Assembly: GCA_946221975.1 (NCBI GenBank)
Contig: CAMIGT010000077.1
Span: 1-6,597 of the forward strand
Reading direction: 5' to 3'
From: an uncultured Blastococcus sp.
GTDB taxonomy: Bacteria > Actinomycetota > Actinomycetes > Mycobacteriales > Antricoccaceae
Length of the DNA: 6,597 bases
Position numbers and translations under genes: made by a program. Shown in pieces: positions 1-5,749 of this stretch; position 1 is the first letter of the stretch, and each line of letters opens with the position of its first letter. Below the pieces are notes generated by a model. That model was not told the DNA's origin. It worked only from the letters and a program-made list of their open reading frames with translations, and ran no database searches.

Positions 1-2
1 GG

Positions 3-395
3 GCCAACCAGGTGCAGGAGATCGCGCAACTGTCGGCCCCGTTGGACAGAGCCGTGCGCAACCTGCGCGTGCTGGTACGCCGGATCGGCACCGCGATCTG
101 GCGCCACGAGGTCATCGATCCCGACGTGCTCGACGGCATTGACGAGCTCGCCCAGATCATCGAGCAGATGTCGCACGCCGGAGACGACGGCACCCGCTTG
201 CGCCACTCGCGCGAGCGGATCATCGCGCTCGGCGATGCCACCGCCGACTACGACATCCACTCGCTCTCGTCGGCGGTCCTGACCGGCCAGATCCGCTCGA
301 TAGTCGTGGATCTGCTCGAGATCACCGGCCTGAGCTACGCGGAGGCACGGGATCGGATCCGGGCCTTCGACGACCGCGACTGGGCGGCCGACTAA
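3..395 (+). CDS. FUSC-family-like membrane protein, C-terminal fragment (5' end outside window)
   Basis: The reading frame is open from the first bases of the window (Ala-Asn-Gln precede the first GTG at 12), so this is the end of a longer gene rather than a 127-residue protein. The visible part is a soluble, helical, charged tail with no membrane segment. It contains LDRAVRNLRVLVRRIGTAIW near its start and an SAVLTGQIRSIVVDLLEITG stretch near its end. These resemble the cytoplasmic C-terminal region of actinobacterial FUSC/aromatic-acid-exporter-type membrane proteins, which carry an 'LD.A.RN.RVL.RR' helix after the last membrane domain; that match is from memory of the family. It stops with TAA at 393-395, seven bases before the stop of the convergent HTH-citrate synthase gene. 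The transported substrate cannot be judged from this fragment. A generic helical protein is the alternative. Confidence 0.55.
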   Translation, partial: ANQVQEIAQLSAPLDRAVRNLRVLVRRIGTAIWRHEVIDPDVLDGIDELAQIIEQMSHAGDDGTRLRHSRERIIALGDATADYDIHSLSSAVLTGQIRSIVVDLLEITGLSYAEARDRIRAFDDRDWAAD

Positions 396-402
396 GCCGA
401 CC

Positions 403-1497
403 TCACCCGTTGTTGGCGCGCCATCGCAACGGCGTTTCGGCGTACTCCTCGATGATGTGCGCGCCCATGCCGGGAGTCCGCCCGAGCTGGAAGATCACCT
501 CGCCGATCGGCGCGTCGTAGCCGAGAATGTGCAGGACCGCAGCGCTCATCAGATCGACGTTCATGGGCCGGTCCATGCGGCGGCGCAGTGCGGATACGGC
601 GGCGAGTACGGCGTCACCGCGGTGTGTCTTGCGCATCAGCCGCAGCAGGTACGTGGCCCGTGGATCGTCGTCGCGGTAGACGACATGTCCGAAGCCCGGT
701 ACGAGTCCAAGCCGATCCAGCGCTGATGCGATCGCCTCCCGCGGATCGGTGCCGCGACGGACGTCGGCGATGAGGTCCCAGGCGTGCAGTGGGGCCGAGC
801 CGTGCAAGGGTCCACTCATCGCGCCGTATCCGGCGCTCAGCGCGTCGAGCACGCCCGCGCGAGCCGACGCGGCAACCCGCGCAGCGGCGGTTGAGACGGT
901 GAGCCCGTTGTCGAGCAGGCTGACCAACAACGCCTGAATCCAGGGATGGTCCGTGTCGAGTACGTCGGCCACCACGGACTTCGCGACCGCGGTGAACCCG
1001 AGCGTCGTCGCGATGACGTCGTCCGGATCGTTCCGGCGAAGCAGCGGATCAGACGCAGACAGCAACGTGCAGGCGACCGGAATGCGCCGCTGCACGGGCA
1101 CTCGGCGAAGCAGTCGACCACCGTCGCGGGGGAGCGTGAGCGGTCGAGCCTCGAGGGACTCAGGAGCCTGCAGGACGAATCGGGCCGCCTGTTCGAAGCT
1201 CAGCCGCCCGGCCAGCCGATGCACCGGCACGCCGCGAACCTGCAGCGTGTTGTCGTCCATGGACGACACGGAGCTCGCCACCGCGCGAAACCTGAGCAAG
1301 TCCGGACCTGCGCGCCGCGAGCCACGCTTGGTCGCCGCCAGATTGTCGATCTCGGCGCGTGAGAAGAGCGACTCCTGCTGGCCGGGCCGGCGTCGCGACG
1401 TCAGGATGCCGCGACTGACGTAGGCATAGAGCGTCTCTCGTCGCAGCCCCAGACGTCGGGCTGCTTCGGTCGTTGTGATCCATTCCGCGCTTGCCAC
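403..1497 (-). CDS. Citrate synthase-like protein with N-terminal helix-turn-helix domain
   Basis: The protein has 364 residues. Residues about 6-53 form an excisionase/MerR-like winged HTH (ITTTEAARRLGLRRETLYAYVSRG, here split as ITTTEAARRLGL and RRETLYAYVSRG, then a short wing and a SRAEID segment). Residues about 80-360 are a citrate synthase fold. The citrate synthase signature GFGHVVYRDDDPR is complete, and all three catalytic positions are filled: His232 in GPLHGSA, His271 in GFGH and Asp315 in NVDL. Citrate synthases condense acetyl-CoA (or propionyl-CoA) with oxaloacetate, so this protein could be an enzyme, a transcription factor using the fold as a ligand sensor, or both. The start is GTG at 1497, with no clear Shine-Dalgarno sequence, so a leaderless mRNA is plausible. 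It is divergent from a second citrate synthase gene, with 54 bases of palindrome-rich DNA between them that it may bind. The family assignment is firm; the regulatory role is inferred. Confidence 0.9.
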   Translation of the reverse strand: MASAEWITTTEAARRLGLRRETLYAYVSRGILTSRRRPGQQESLFSRAEIDNLAATKRGSRRAGPDLLRFRAVASSVSSMDDNTLQVRGVPVHRLAGRLSFEQAARFVLQAPESLEARPLTLPRDGGRLLRRVPVQRRIPVACTLLSASDPLLRRNDPDDVIATTLGFTAVAKSVVADVLDTDHPWIQALLVSLLDNGLTVSTAAARVAASARAGVLDALSAGYGAMSGPLHGSAPLHAWDLIADVRRGTDPREAIASALDRLGLVPGFGHVVYRDDDPRATYLLRLMRKTHRGDAVLAAVSALRRRMDRPMNVDLMSAAVLHILGYDAPIGEVIFQLGRTPGMGAHIIEEYAETPLRWRANNG

Positions 1498-1551
1498 CAG
1501 GTTGATTCAATCAAGATTGACGATATTGATCAACATCGTCACGGTGATCGC
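1498..1551. promoter_or_regulatory. Divergent promoter/operator region with TTGAT-ATCAA palindromes
   Basis: This 54-base gap is visibly richer in A/T than its surroundings. It contains TTGATT-C-AATCAA (1502-1514), the overlapping dyad TCAATC-AA-GATTGA (1507-1520) and the palindrome TTGATCAA (1526-1533). The outer GTTGAT (1501-1506) and ATCAAC (1529-1534) are also complementary. Candidate plus-strand promoter boxes are TTGATT (1502-1507) and TATTGA (1524-1529), 16 bases apart. On the minus strand TTGATC (1533-1528) and TTGAAT (1510-1505) are 17 bases apart. The palindromes would therefore cover both promoters, as expected for an operator controlling divergent genes. The HTH-citrate synthase next door is the obvious candidate ligand, which is inference. 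The promoter boxes are weak matches; the repeats themselves are exact. Confidence 0.55.
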
Positions 1552-2691
1552 ATGACAATGAAGACCGAACCACTGATCGCTCCCGCCGGACTCAAAGGAG
1601 TGATCGTCACCGAGACCGAGCTCGGCGACGTCCGCGGCAGCGAGGGCTTCTATCACTTCCGCGAACACTCGGCGATCGAGCTCGCACAGCACTCCACGTT
1701 CGAGCAGGTCTGGTACCTGATGCTGTACGGCGTGCTCCCGGCGAAAGACTCCGCGGAACTCACCGACTTCACCACTCGCGTCGCACAGCACCGGGTGCTC
1801 CCCGGTGGGATAGTCGATCTCCTGCGTCACACTGTTACACCCGACTCGAATCCCTTGTATGCCTTGCGTCTTGCGCATTCAGCTATCGCAATCGACGACG
1901 ACGCCCGACCGATGTATGACGTCGACGAAAGGACCCGTCTCGCGCAGGCCGAGCGCTACGCGGCGCTAGCCCCGACGGTGCTGGCAGCGGCGTACCGGCT
2001 GAGTCGCGGGGAGGAGCCGATCGCCGCCGACCCGAGCTTGAGCCACGCCACCGACTACCTGCGCATGGTCACCGGCCACCGGCCTACCGTCGCCGACGTA
2101 AGCGCACTGGAGACCTACCTGGTCGCGACCATCGACCACGGCTTCAACGCATCGACCTTCACCTCGCGGGTGATCGCGTCGACGGGCAGCGACCTGATCT
2201 CCTGCGCGGTCGGCGCGATGGGGTCCTTCCTCGGCCCACTGCACGGCGGCGCCCCGAGTCGTGCGCTCGCCGCTCTGGATGAGATCGGCGACCCGGCAAA
2301 TACGACACGGTGGGTTCGCGCCCAGATCGCCGCAGGGCACAAGATCATGGGCTTCGGACACGCCGTCTACCGCACGCACGATCCGCGCTCGGAGCTGCTC
2401 AAGTCGATCGTCACGACGTACGACGACCCGCTGGTCGACCAGGCGGTCGCCGTCGAAGAGGCGGTCGAGCGCGCCCTTGCCGAGCTCAAGCCCGGGTATC
2501 CGCTGTATGCCAACGTCGAGTTCTACGCCGGGGTTCTGATGCGACTCGTCGGGCTCGACGACGCGATGTTCACGCCCACCTTCTGCGTCGCGCGGGTTGT
2601 CGGGTGGACGGCCAACGCGTTGGAGGAGGCGCGGATGGGCAAGATCATCCGTCCCGCGGCAAAGTACGTCGGACCACCTGTGCGGACTTGA
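1552..2691 (+). CDS. Citrate synthase / 2-methylcitrate synthase family protein
   Basis: At 379 residues this is the usual size for the short Gram-positive type I citrate synthases, which condense oxaloacetate with acetyl-CoA or, in methylcitrate synthases, propionyl-CoA in the cytoplasm. It opens with GLKGVIVTETELGDVRG, the strand-rich N-terminal motif of these enzymes. It has GPLHGGAP with catalytic His231 and the full signature GFGHAVYRTHDPR with His270, and ends with the family tail MFTPTF...GWTANALEEA...IIRPAAKYVGP. The third catalytic position, normally Asp in NVDFY, is Glu323 in YANVEFY. This may be a feature of the actinobacterial CitA-like branch rather than a defect. Start ATG 1552 has GGTGA four bases upstream; ATG 1558 is an alternative with more comfortable spacing. 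It is transcribed away from the HTH-citrate synthase. I cannot decide citrate versus methylcitrate specificity; no prpB or prpD neighbour is visible. Confidence 0.92.
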   Translation: MTMKTEPLIAPAGLKGVIVTETELGDVRGSEGFYHFREHSAIELAQHSTFEQVWYLMLYGVLPAKDSAELTDFTTRVAQHRVLPGGIVDLLRHTVTPDSNPLYALRLAHSAIAIDDDARPMYDVDERTRLAQAERYAALAPTVLAAAYRLSRGEEPIAADPSLSHATDYLRMVTGHRPTVADVSALETYLVATIDHGFNASTFTSRVIASTGSDLISCAVGAMGSFLGPLHGGAPSRALAALDEIGDPANTTRWVRAQIAAGHKIMGFGHAVYRTHDPRSELLKSIVTTYDDPLVDQAVAVEEAVERALAELKPGYPLYANVEFYAGVLMRLVGLDDAMFTPTFCVARVVGWTANALEEARMGKIIRPAAKYVGPPVRT

Positions 2692-2744
2692 GGTCGTGTG
2701 CCTGAGCACCTCGATTTCGACCGCCTGACACCTATCCTCGAAGA

Positions 2745-2837
2745 ATGAAGACGATCCAGATCGACTGCGTGCCGGACGGGCCGTCCTCGGCTGAGCTGAT
2801 CAGGCGCGCACGCCGCGACGCTGCGCGCCGACGTTGA
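2745..2837 (+). CDS. Possible small leaderless ORF, 30 residues, unknown function
   Basis: An ATG-to-TGA frame encodes a 30-residue peptide beginning MKTIQIDCVPDGP and ending in an Arg-rich helix-like tail (AELIRRARRDAARRR). A -10-like TATCCT (2733-2738) lies six bases upstream of the ATG, which is the spacing of a leaderless transcript; there is no Shine-Dalgarno sequence and no convincing -35. The tail resembles the opening helix of XRE-type HTH proteins (LIRRARRDAG...), so a decayed regulator fragment is one possibility, a leader peptide for lhgO another. Two GC hairpins fall inside it, which could equally mean that the DNA is only a terminator region. I do not recognise the peptide and treat coding as unproven. 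Confidence 0.25.
   Translation: MKTIQIDCVPDGPSSAELIRRARRDAARRR
2803..2829 (+). terminator. Candidate hairpin terminator after the citrate synthase gene
   Basis: GGCGCGCA (2803-2810) and TGCGCGCC (2822-2829) form a perfect eight-base-pair GC-rich stem with an 11-base loop. A second small dyad, GGACG-GGC-CGTCC (2774-2786), lies just upstream. Neither is followed by a T run, so this would be a U-less terminator of the sort often proposed in actinobacteria. Its location between the citrate synthase stop at 2691 and the lhgO promoter fits that role. It overlaps the possible 30-codon ORF, so both interpretations are uncertain. Confidence 0.3.
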
Positions 2838-2851
2838 TGGCGTCGACGCTG

Positions 2852-2876
2852 GGTAGACTCGGGCGGATTGTCTACC
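2852..2876 (+). promoter_or_regulatory. Likely lhgO promoter -10 and overlapping inverted-repeat operator
   Basis: TAGACT (2854-2859) is a good actinobacterial -10 hexamer and would start transcription roughly 30 bases before the lhgO ATG. The -35 is unclear: TTGATG (2834-2839) is only 14 bases away. The -10 is embedded in an exact inverted repeat, GGTAGAC (2852-2858), 11-base spacer, GTCTACC (2870-2876), whose half-sites are centred about 18 bases apart. A repressor bound there would cover the -10 and transcription start. The right half, in context TTGTCTACCT, loosely resembles FadR-type GntR operators. A 5'-UTR hairpin is the alternative reading. No regulator gene for it is visible in the window. 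Confidence 0.5.
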
Positions 2877-2895
2877 TAGAGGGAGTGTCGCGGGC

Positions 2896-4089
2896 ATGAC
2901 CAAGTACGTCGTGGTTGGTGCGGGCATCCTCGGCCTCGCCACGGCCGAGGCCATCGCAACGAGCGAGCCGTCGGCCGAGATCGTCGTACTCGAGAAGGAA
3001 GACCGCGTCGCGCCGCACCAGACCGGCCGCAACTCCGGCGTCATCCACTCCGGCATCTACTACGTGCCCGGCTCGAAGAAGGCCCTGATGAGCAAGGCCG
3101 GCGCCGAGTCGATGCGCCGGTTTGCCAAGGACAACGGCATCGCGATGCAGGAGACCGGCAAGCTCATCGTCGCGACCAACGACTCGCAGCTGCCGGCGAT
3201 GCGCAAGTTGCTCGCGCGCGGAGAGGAAAATGGCATCCCGGTCCGCGAGCTGAGTGCCGCCGAAGCCCTCGAGTACGAGCCGCATGTCCGCGCGGTGGGG
3301 GCGATTCGCGTCGAGACGACCGCGATCGTCGACTTCGTCGGCGTCTGCCGGCGCCTCGCGGAGATGATCGAGGAGCGTGGCGGCGAGGTCCGCTTCAACG
3401 CGCCGGTCACCGGCATGCACCACCAGGGTGAGCAGACGATCGTCCAGACGCCGACTGGCCCGGTCATCGCCGATGTCGTCGTCTCCTGCGCTGGGCTGTA
3501 CGCCGACCGCGTCGCCGCGCAAGACGCCGGCAAGGCGCTTGACTACAAGGTCGTCCCGTTCCGCGGCGAGTACTTCGAGCTCACCGGTGAGCGCGAGCAC
3601 CTCGTGAACGGGCTGATCTACCCGGTGCCCAACCCGGAGCTGCCGTTCCTCGGCGTCCACCTCACCCGGATGGCGCGCGGCGGCGTGCACGCCGGACCCA
3701 ATGCCGTCCTCGCCCTCGCGCGTGAAGGCTACGACTGGAAGACGATCCGGCCCGCAGACCTGCTGGATTCGCTGCGGTTCCCGGGATTCTGGAAGATGGC
3801 CAAGGACAACCTCGGCGTCGGGGTCATGGAGGTACGCCGGTCGCTGTCGCACAAGCGGTTCGCTGCGAGCCTCGCCGAGCTGGTCCCGGAGATCACCGAG
3901 GACGACATCGTCCCGTCGGCGGCCGGTGTACGAGCCCAGCTGCTGACCCGCGACGGAAAGATCTTCGACGACTTCCTGATCGAGCGCAGCGGGCGCAACG
4001 TGCACGTGCTCAACGCCCCGTCGCCGGCGGCGACCGCCGCGCTGGAGATCGGGCGGCATATCGCGCAGCAGGCCACCTCTGCGGCCTGA
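2896..4089 (+). CDS. lhgO: L-2-hydroxyglutarate oxidase, FAD-dependent
   Basis: LhgO oxidises L-2-hydroxyglutarate to 2-oxoglutarate, using FAD and passing electrons to oxygen or the quinone pool. This 397-residue protein has the N-terminal Rossmann dinucleotide fold (GAGILG, residues 8-13, with Glu33 ending the second strand). It then has the family hallmark HQTGRNSGVIHSGIYY (41-56), a GGVHAGPNAVLA segment in the substrate domain, AGVRAQ around Arg346 and the FAD-closing NAPSPAAT (373-380). Together these point to LhgO rather than to glycerol-3-phosphate dehydrogenase or other DAO-family oxidases; the length is close to the E. coli protein. Start ATG 2896 is supported by AGAGGGAG at 2878-2885, ten bases upstream. 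It is first in a three-gene operon, its TGA sharing a base with the next ATG. Expression is probably controlled by the inverted repeat over its promoter. No gabDT-like neighbours are seen. Confidence 0.93.
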   Translation: MTKYVVVGAGILGLATAEAIATSEPSAEIVVLEKEDRVAPHQTGRNSGVIHSGIYYVPGSKKALMSKAGAESMRRFAKDNGIAMQETGKLIVATNDSQLPAMRKLLARGEENGIPVRELSAAEALEYEPHVRAVGAIRVETTAIVDFVGVCRRLAEMIEERGGEVRFNAPVTGMHHQGEQTIVQTPTGPVIADVVVSCAGLYADRVAAQDAGKALDYKVVPFRGEYFELTGEREHLVNGLIYPVPNPELPFLGVHLTRMARGGVHAGPNAVLALAREGYDWKTIRPADLLDSLRFPGFWKMAKDNLGVGVMEVRRSLSHKRFAASLAELVPEITEDDIVPSAAGVRAQLLTRDGKIFDDFLIERSGRNVHVLNAPSPAATAALEIGRHIAQQATSAA

Positions 4090-4787
4090 TGACCGTCCGC
4101 GACGGGATTGACGGGATCGTCGCCCGCGCTCGCGCGCTGCCGCCATCGGCGTGGTGGAAACTGGCGATCTTCGCTGGCCTCTTTGCCGCCGCGGCGATCG
4201 TCGTCCTCGTCGCCGGGATTCCGTCGGTGGAGCAGGCGAGGACGTATGTCCGGGGCCTGGGAGCCGCGGCGCCGATCCTGTTTGCCCTCGGCTTCGGGCT
4301 GCTCACGCTCACGCCGTTTCCCAAGAGCATCCTGGCCGTTGTCGCTGGCGCTCTTTGGGGACTCGGTCTCGGTCTGGTGATCTGCCTCGCCGGCGTACTC
4401 ATCGGCGCGAGCCTCGCGTTCTTCGTCGGCAGGTTCCTCATCGCGCATGCGGTTCGCGGCCTGGCCGGCGACGCGATGACGGTGATCGACGACGCGGCGC
4501 GCAAGAGCACTTTCCTTGCGGTGCTTGCGGTCCGCATCATCCCGGTGCTGCCGTTCACCGTGATGAACTTCGCCTTCGGCGTCACGGTGGTGCGCTTCTG
4601 GCCATTCTTCGCCGCCACCGGAGTAGGGTCGATCCTCGCCACCGGGGCCTACGTCGCGGTCGGCGCCTTCGGGCACGACGTGACCTCGTGGCAGTTCTGG
4701 GCCGCCCTCGGGGCCGTGGGCTCGATGACCCTCGTCGGGCTCTGGGTGGCCCGCCGGAAGATGCGCAACCGCAAGGAGAGTACGTGA
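4089..4787 (+). CDS. TVP38/TMEM64 (VTT domain) family membrane protein
   Basis: This 232-residue polytopic inner-membrane protein has a first hydrophobic segment at about residues 22-44. A long hydrophobic block follows from about 62 to 118, containing TLTPFPKSILAVVAGALWG, then another block from about 142 to 192 and a final segment near 200-220 ending in a basic tail (ARRKMRNRK). The VTT/SNARE-associated core motif is visible as VRIIPVLPFTVMNFAFG, with Arg149, Pro152, Pro155, Asn160 and Gly164, between two re-entrant-looking hydrophobic stretches. Family members are linked to DedA-like lipid scrambling or transport; the substrate here is unknown. Its ATG overlaps the lhgO stop (TGATG) without a clear ribosome binding site, so translation is probably coupled. 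It overlaps the downstream dehydratase by four bases. A membrane protein between two soluble catabolic enzymes is not easily explained by their chemistry. Confidence 0.88.
   Translation: MTVRDGIDGIVARARALPPSAWWKLAIFAGLFAAAAIVVLVAGIPSVEQARTYVRGLGAAAPILFALGFGLLTLTPFPKSILAVVAGALWGLGLGLVICLAGVLIGASLAFFVGRFLIAHAVRGLAGDAMTVIDDAARKSTFLAVLAVRIIPVLPFTVMNFAFGVTVVRFWPFFAATGVGSILATGAYVAVGAFGHDVTSWQFWAALGAVGSMTLVGLWVARRKMRNRKEST
4773..4778 (+). promoter_or_regulatory. Ribosome binding site deciding the dehydratase start
   Basis: AAGGAG lies five bases before GTG 4784-4786. The same frame stays open upstream to about 4151, but that stretch overlaps the VTT gene and encodes Arg-rich nonsense-like sequence. 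This site and the homology starting at residue 2 fix the start at 4784, within a GTGA overlap with the preceding stop. Confidence 0.85.
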
Positions 4788-5749
4788 GCGAGCTGGCCAT
4801 CACGTTCGACGATGTCACCGCCGCCGCGCGTCGGCTCGAACCGGTCGCGCACCGTACGCCGGTGCTGCACTCGCAGACCTTCGACGAGCTCGTCGGCGCC
4901 ACGGTCTTCTTCAAGATGGAGAGCCTGCAGCGGGTCGGCGCATTCAAGTTCCGCGGCGCCTACAACGCGATCAGCCGGCTGAACGCGGACCAGCGCAGGC
5001 GCGGCGTCGTCGCCTTCTCGTCCGGCAACCACGCCCAGGCCGTGGCGCTCGCCGCCCGGCTGCTCGGTGCGCCCGCCACCATCGTGATGCCGTCGGACGC
5101 ACCAGCGATCAAGCGCGCCGCGACCGAGGGGTACGGCGCCACCGTGCGCACCTACGACCGCTACACCGAGGACCGCAGGGCGATCGCCGACGAGATCGCG
5201 CAGCAGTCCGGTGCGCGCCTCATCCCGCCTTACGACGACCCGGCGATCATGGCCGGACAGGGCACCGCGGGCCTGGAGCTGCTCGACGAGACCGGGCCGC
5301 TCGACGTGGTCGTCTCACCGGTGGGCGGCGGGGGACTGCTGTCCGGCGTCGCCGTCGCAACCCAGGCAATGTCGCCAGACGCGAAGATCTACGGCGTCGA
5401 GCCCGAGGCCGGCAATGACGGTCAGCGCTCGCTCGCAGAAGGCCGGATCGTGAGTATCGACACCCCGCAGACGATCGCCGACGGCGCGCAGACCCAGTTC
5501 CTAGGCGAGCATACTTTCCCGGTGCTGCAGGCACTCTTGAGCGGGATCGAGACCGTCAGCGATGACGAGATCATCGCCGCGATGCGGTTCTTCGCCTCGC
5601 GCATGAAGCAAGTGGTCGAGCCGACCGGTGCGCTCGCCGCCGCGGCGTTGCTGGCCGGCAAGCTCGACGTCACCGGCCAACGCGTCGGGGTGATCGTGAG
5701 CGGCGGCAACATCGACCTGAACCGGTATGCCGCACTGATATCCGACTGA
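4784..5749 (+). CDS. PLP-dependent serine/threonine dehydratase, threo-3-hydroxyaspartate ammonia-lyase/serine racemase type
   Basis: This 321-residue fold-type II PLP enzyme has Lys55 in QRVGAFKFRGA as the Schiff-base lysine. SSGNHAQ (79-85) contains Ser80 at the position of the racemase/dehydratase catalytic serine. The phosphate-binding glycine loop is GGGGLLSG (181-188), and Ser306 in SGGN faces the pyridine nitrogen. It has no C-terminal ACT/regulatory domain, so it is not biosynthetic IlvA. Glu206, Gly210 and Asp212 match the divalent-metal site of serine racemases, and TIADGAQTQFLGEHTF closely resembles yeast SRY1, a 3-hydroxyaspartate dehydratase. Possible reactions are deamination of 3-hydroxyaspartate to oxaloacetate, of serine to pyruvate or of threonine to 2-oxobutyrate, or serine racemisation; I favour the first. 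It is last in the lhgO operon. Its TGA abuts the stop of the convergent alkB-like pseudogene with no gap. The family is near certain, the substrate is not. Confidence 0.92.
   Translation: MSELAITFDDVTAAARRLEPVAHRTPVLHSQTFDELVGATVFFKMESLQRVGAFKFRGAYNAISRLNADQRRRGVVAFSSGNHAQAVALAARLLGAPATIVMPSDAPAIKRAATEGYGATVRTYDRYTEDRRAIADEIAQQSGARLIPPYDDPAIMAGQGTAGLELLDETGPLDVVVSPVGGGGLLSGVAVATQAMSPDAKIYGVEPEAGNDGQRSLAEGRIVSIDTPQTIADGAQTQFLGEHTFPVLQALLSGIETVSDDEIIAAMRFFASRMKQVVEPTGALAAAALLAGKLDVTGQRVGVIVSGGNIDLNRYAALISD

Noticed and set aside
396..402. Bidirectional terminator between the FUSC-like gene and the HTH-citrate synthase
   Set aside because: Only seven bases separate the two stop codons and I see no stem-loop there.
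1507..1878. Minus-strand 123-residue frame overlapping the divergent promoter region
   Set aside because: It lies antisense to the conserved N-terminus of the citrate synthase and its end runs into the palindromes; it has no domain or start signal.
2872..4146. Long 424-residue minus-strand open frame opposite lhgO
   Set aside because: It is the antisense shadow of a gene with clear FAD-oxidase motifs; its translation is Arg/Asp/Gly/Leu-rich low-complexity sequence with no recognisable domain, as is common opposite high-GC genes.
3729..4676. 315-residue minus-strand frame opposite lhgO and the VTT gene
   Set aside because: It crosses two plus-strand genes, has no family motif and a biased charged composition; it is a shadow frame.
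4151..4783. In-frame upstream extension of the dehydratase, giving a 532-residue fusion
   Set aside because: The extension overlaps the VTT gene in another frame, is an Arg-rich nonsense-like translation, and the AAGGAG-GTG start at 4784 coincides with the start of homology.
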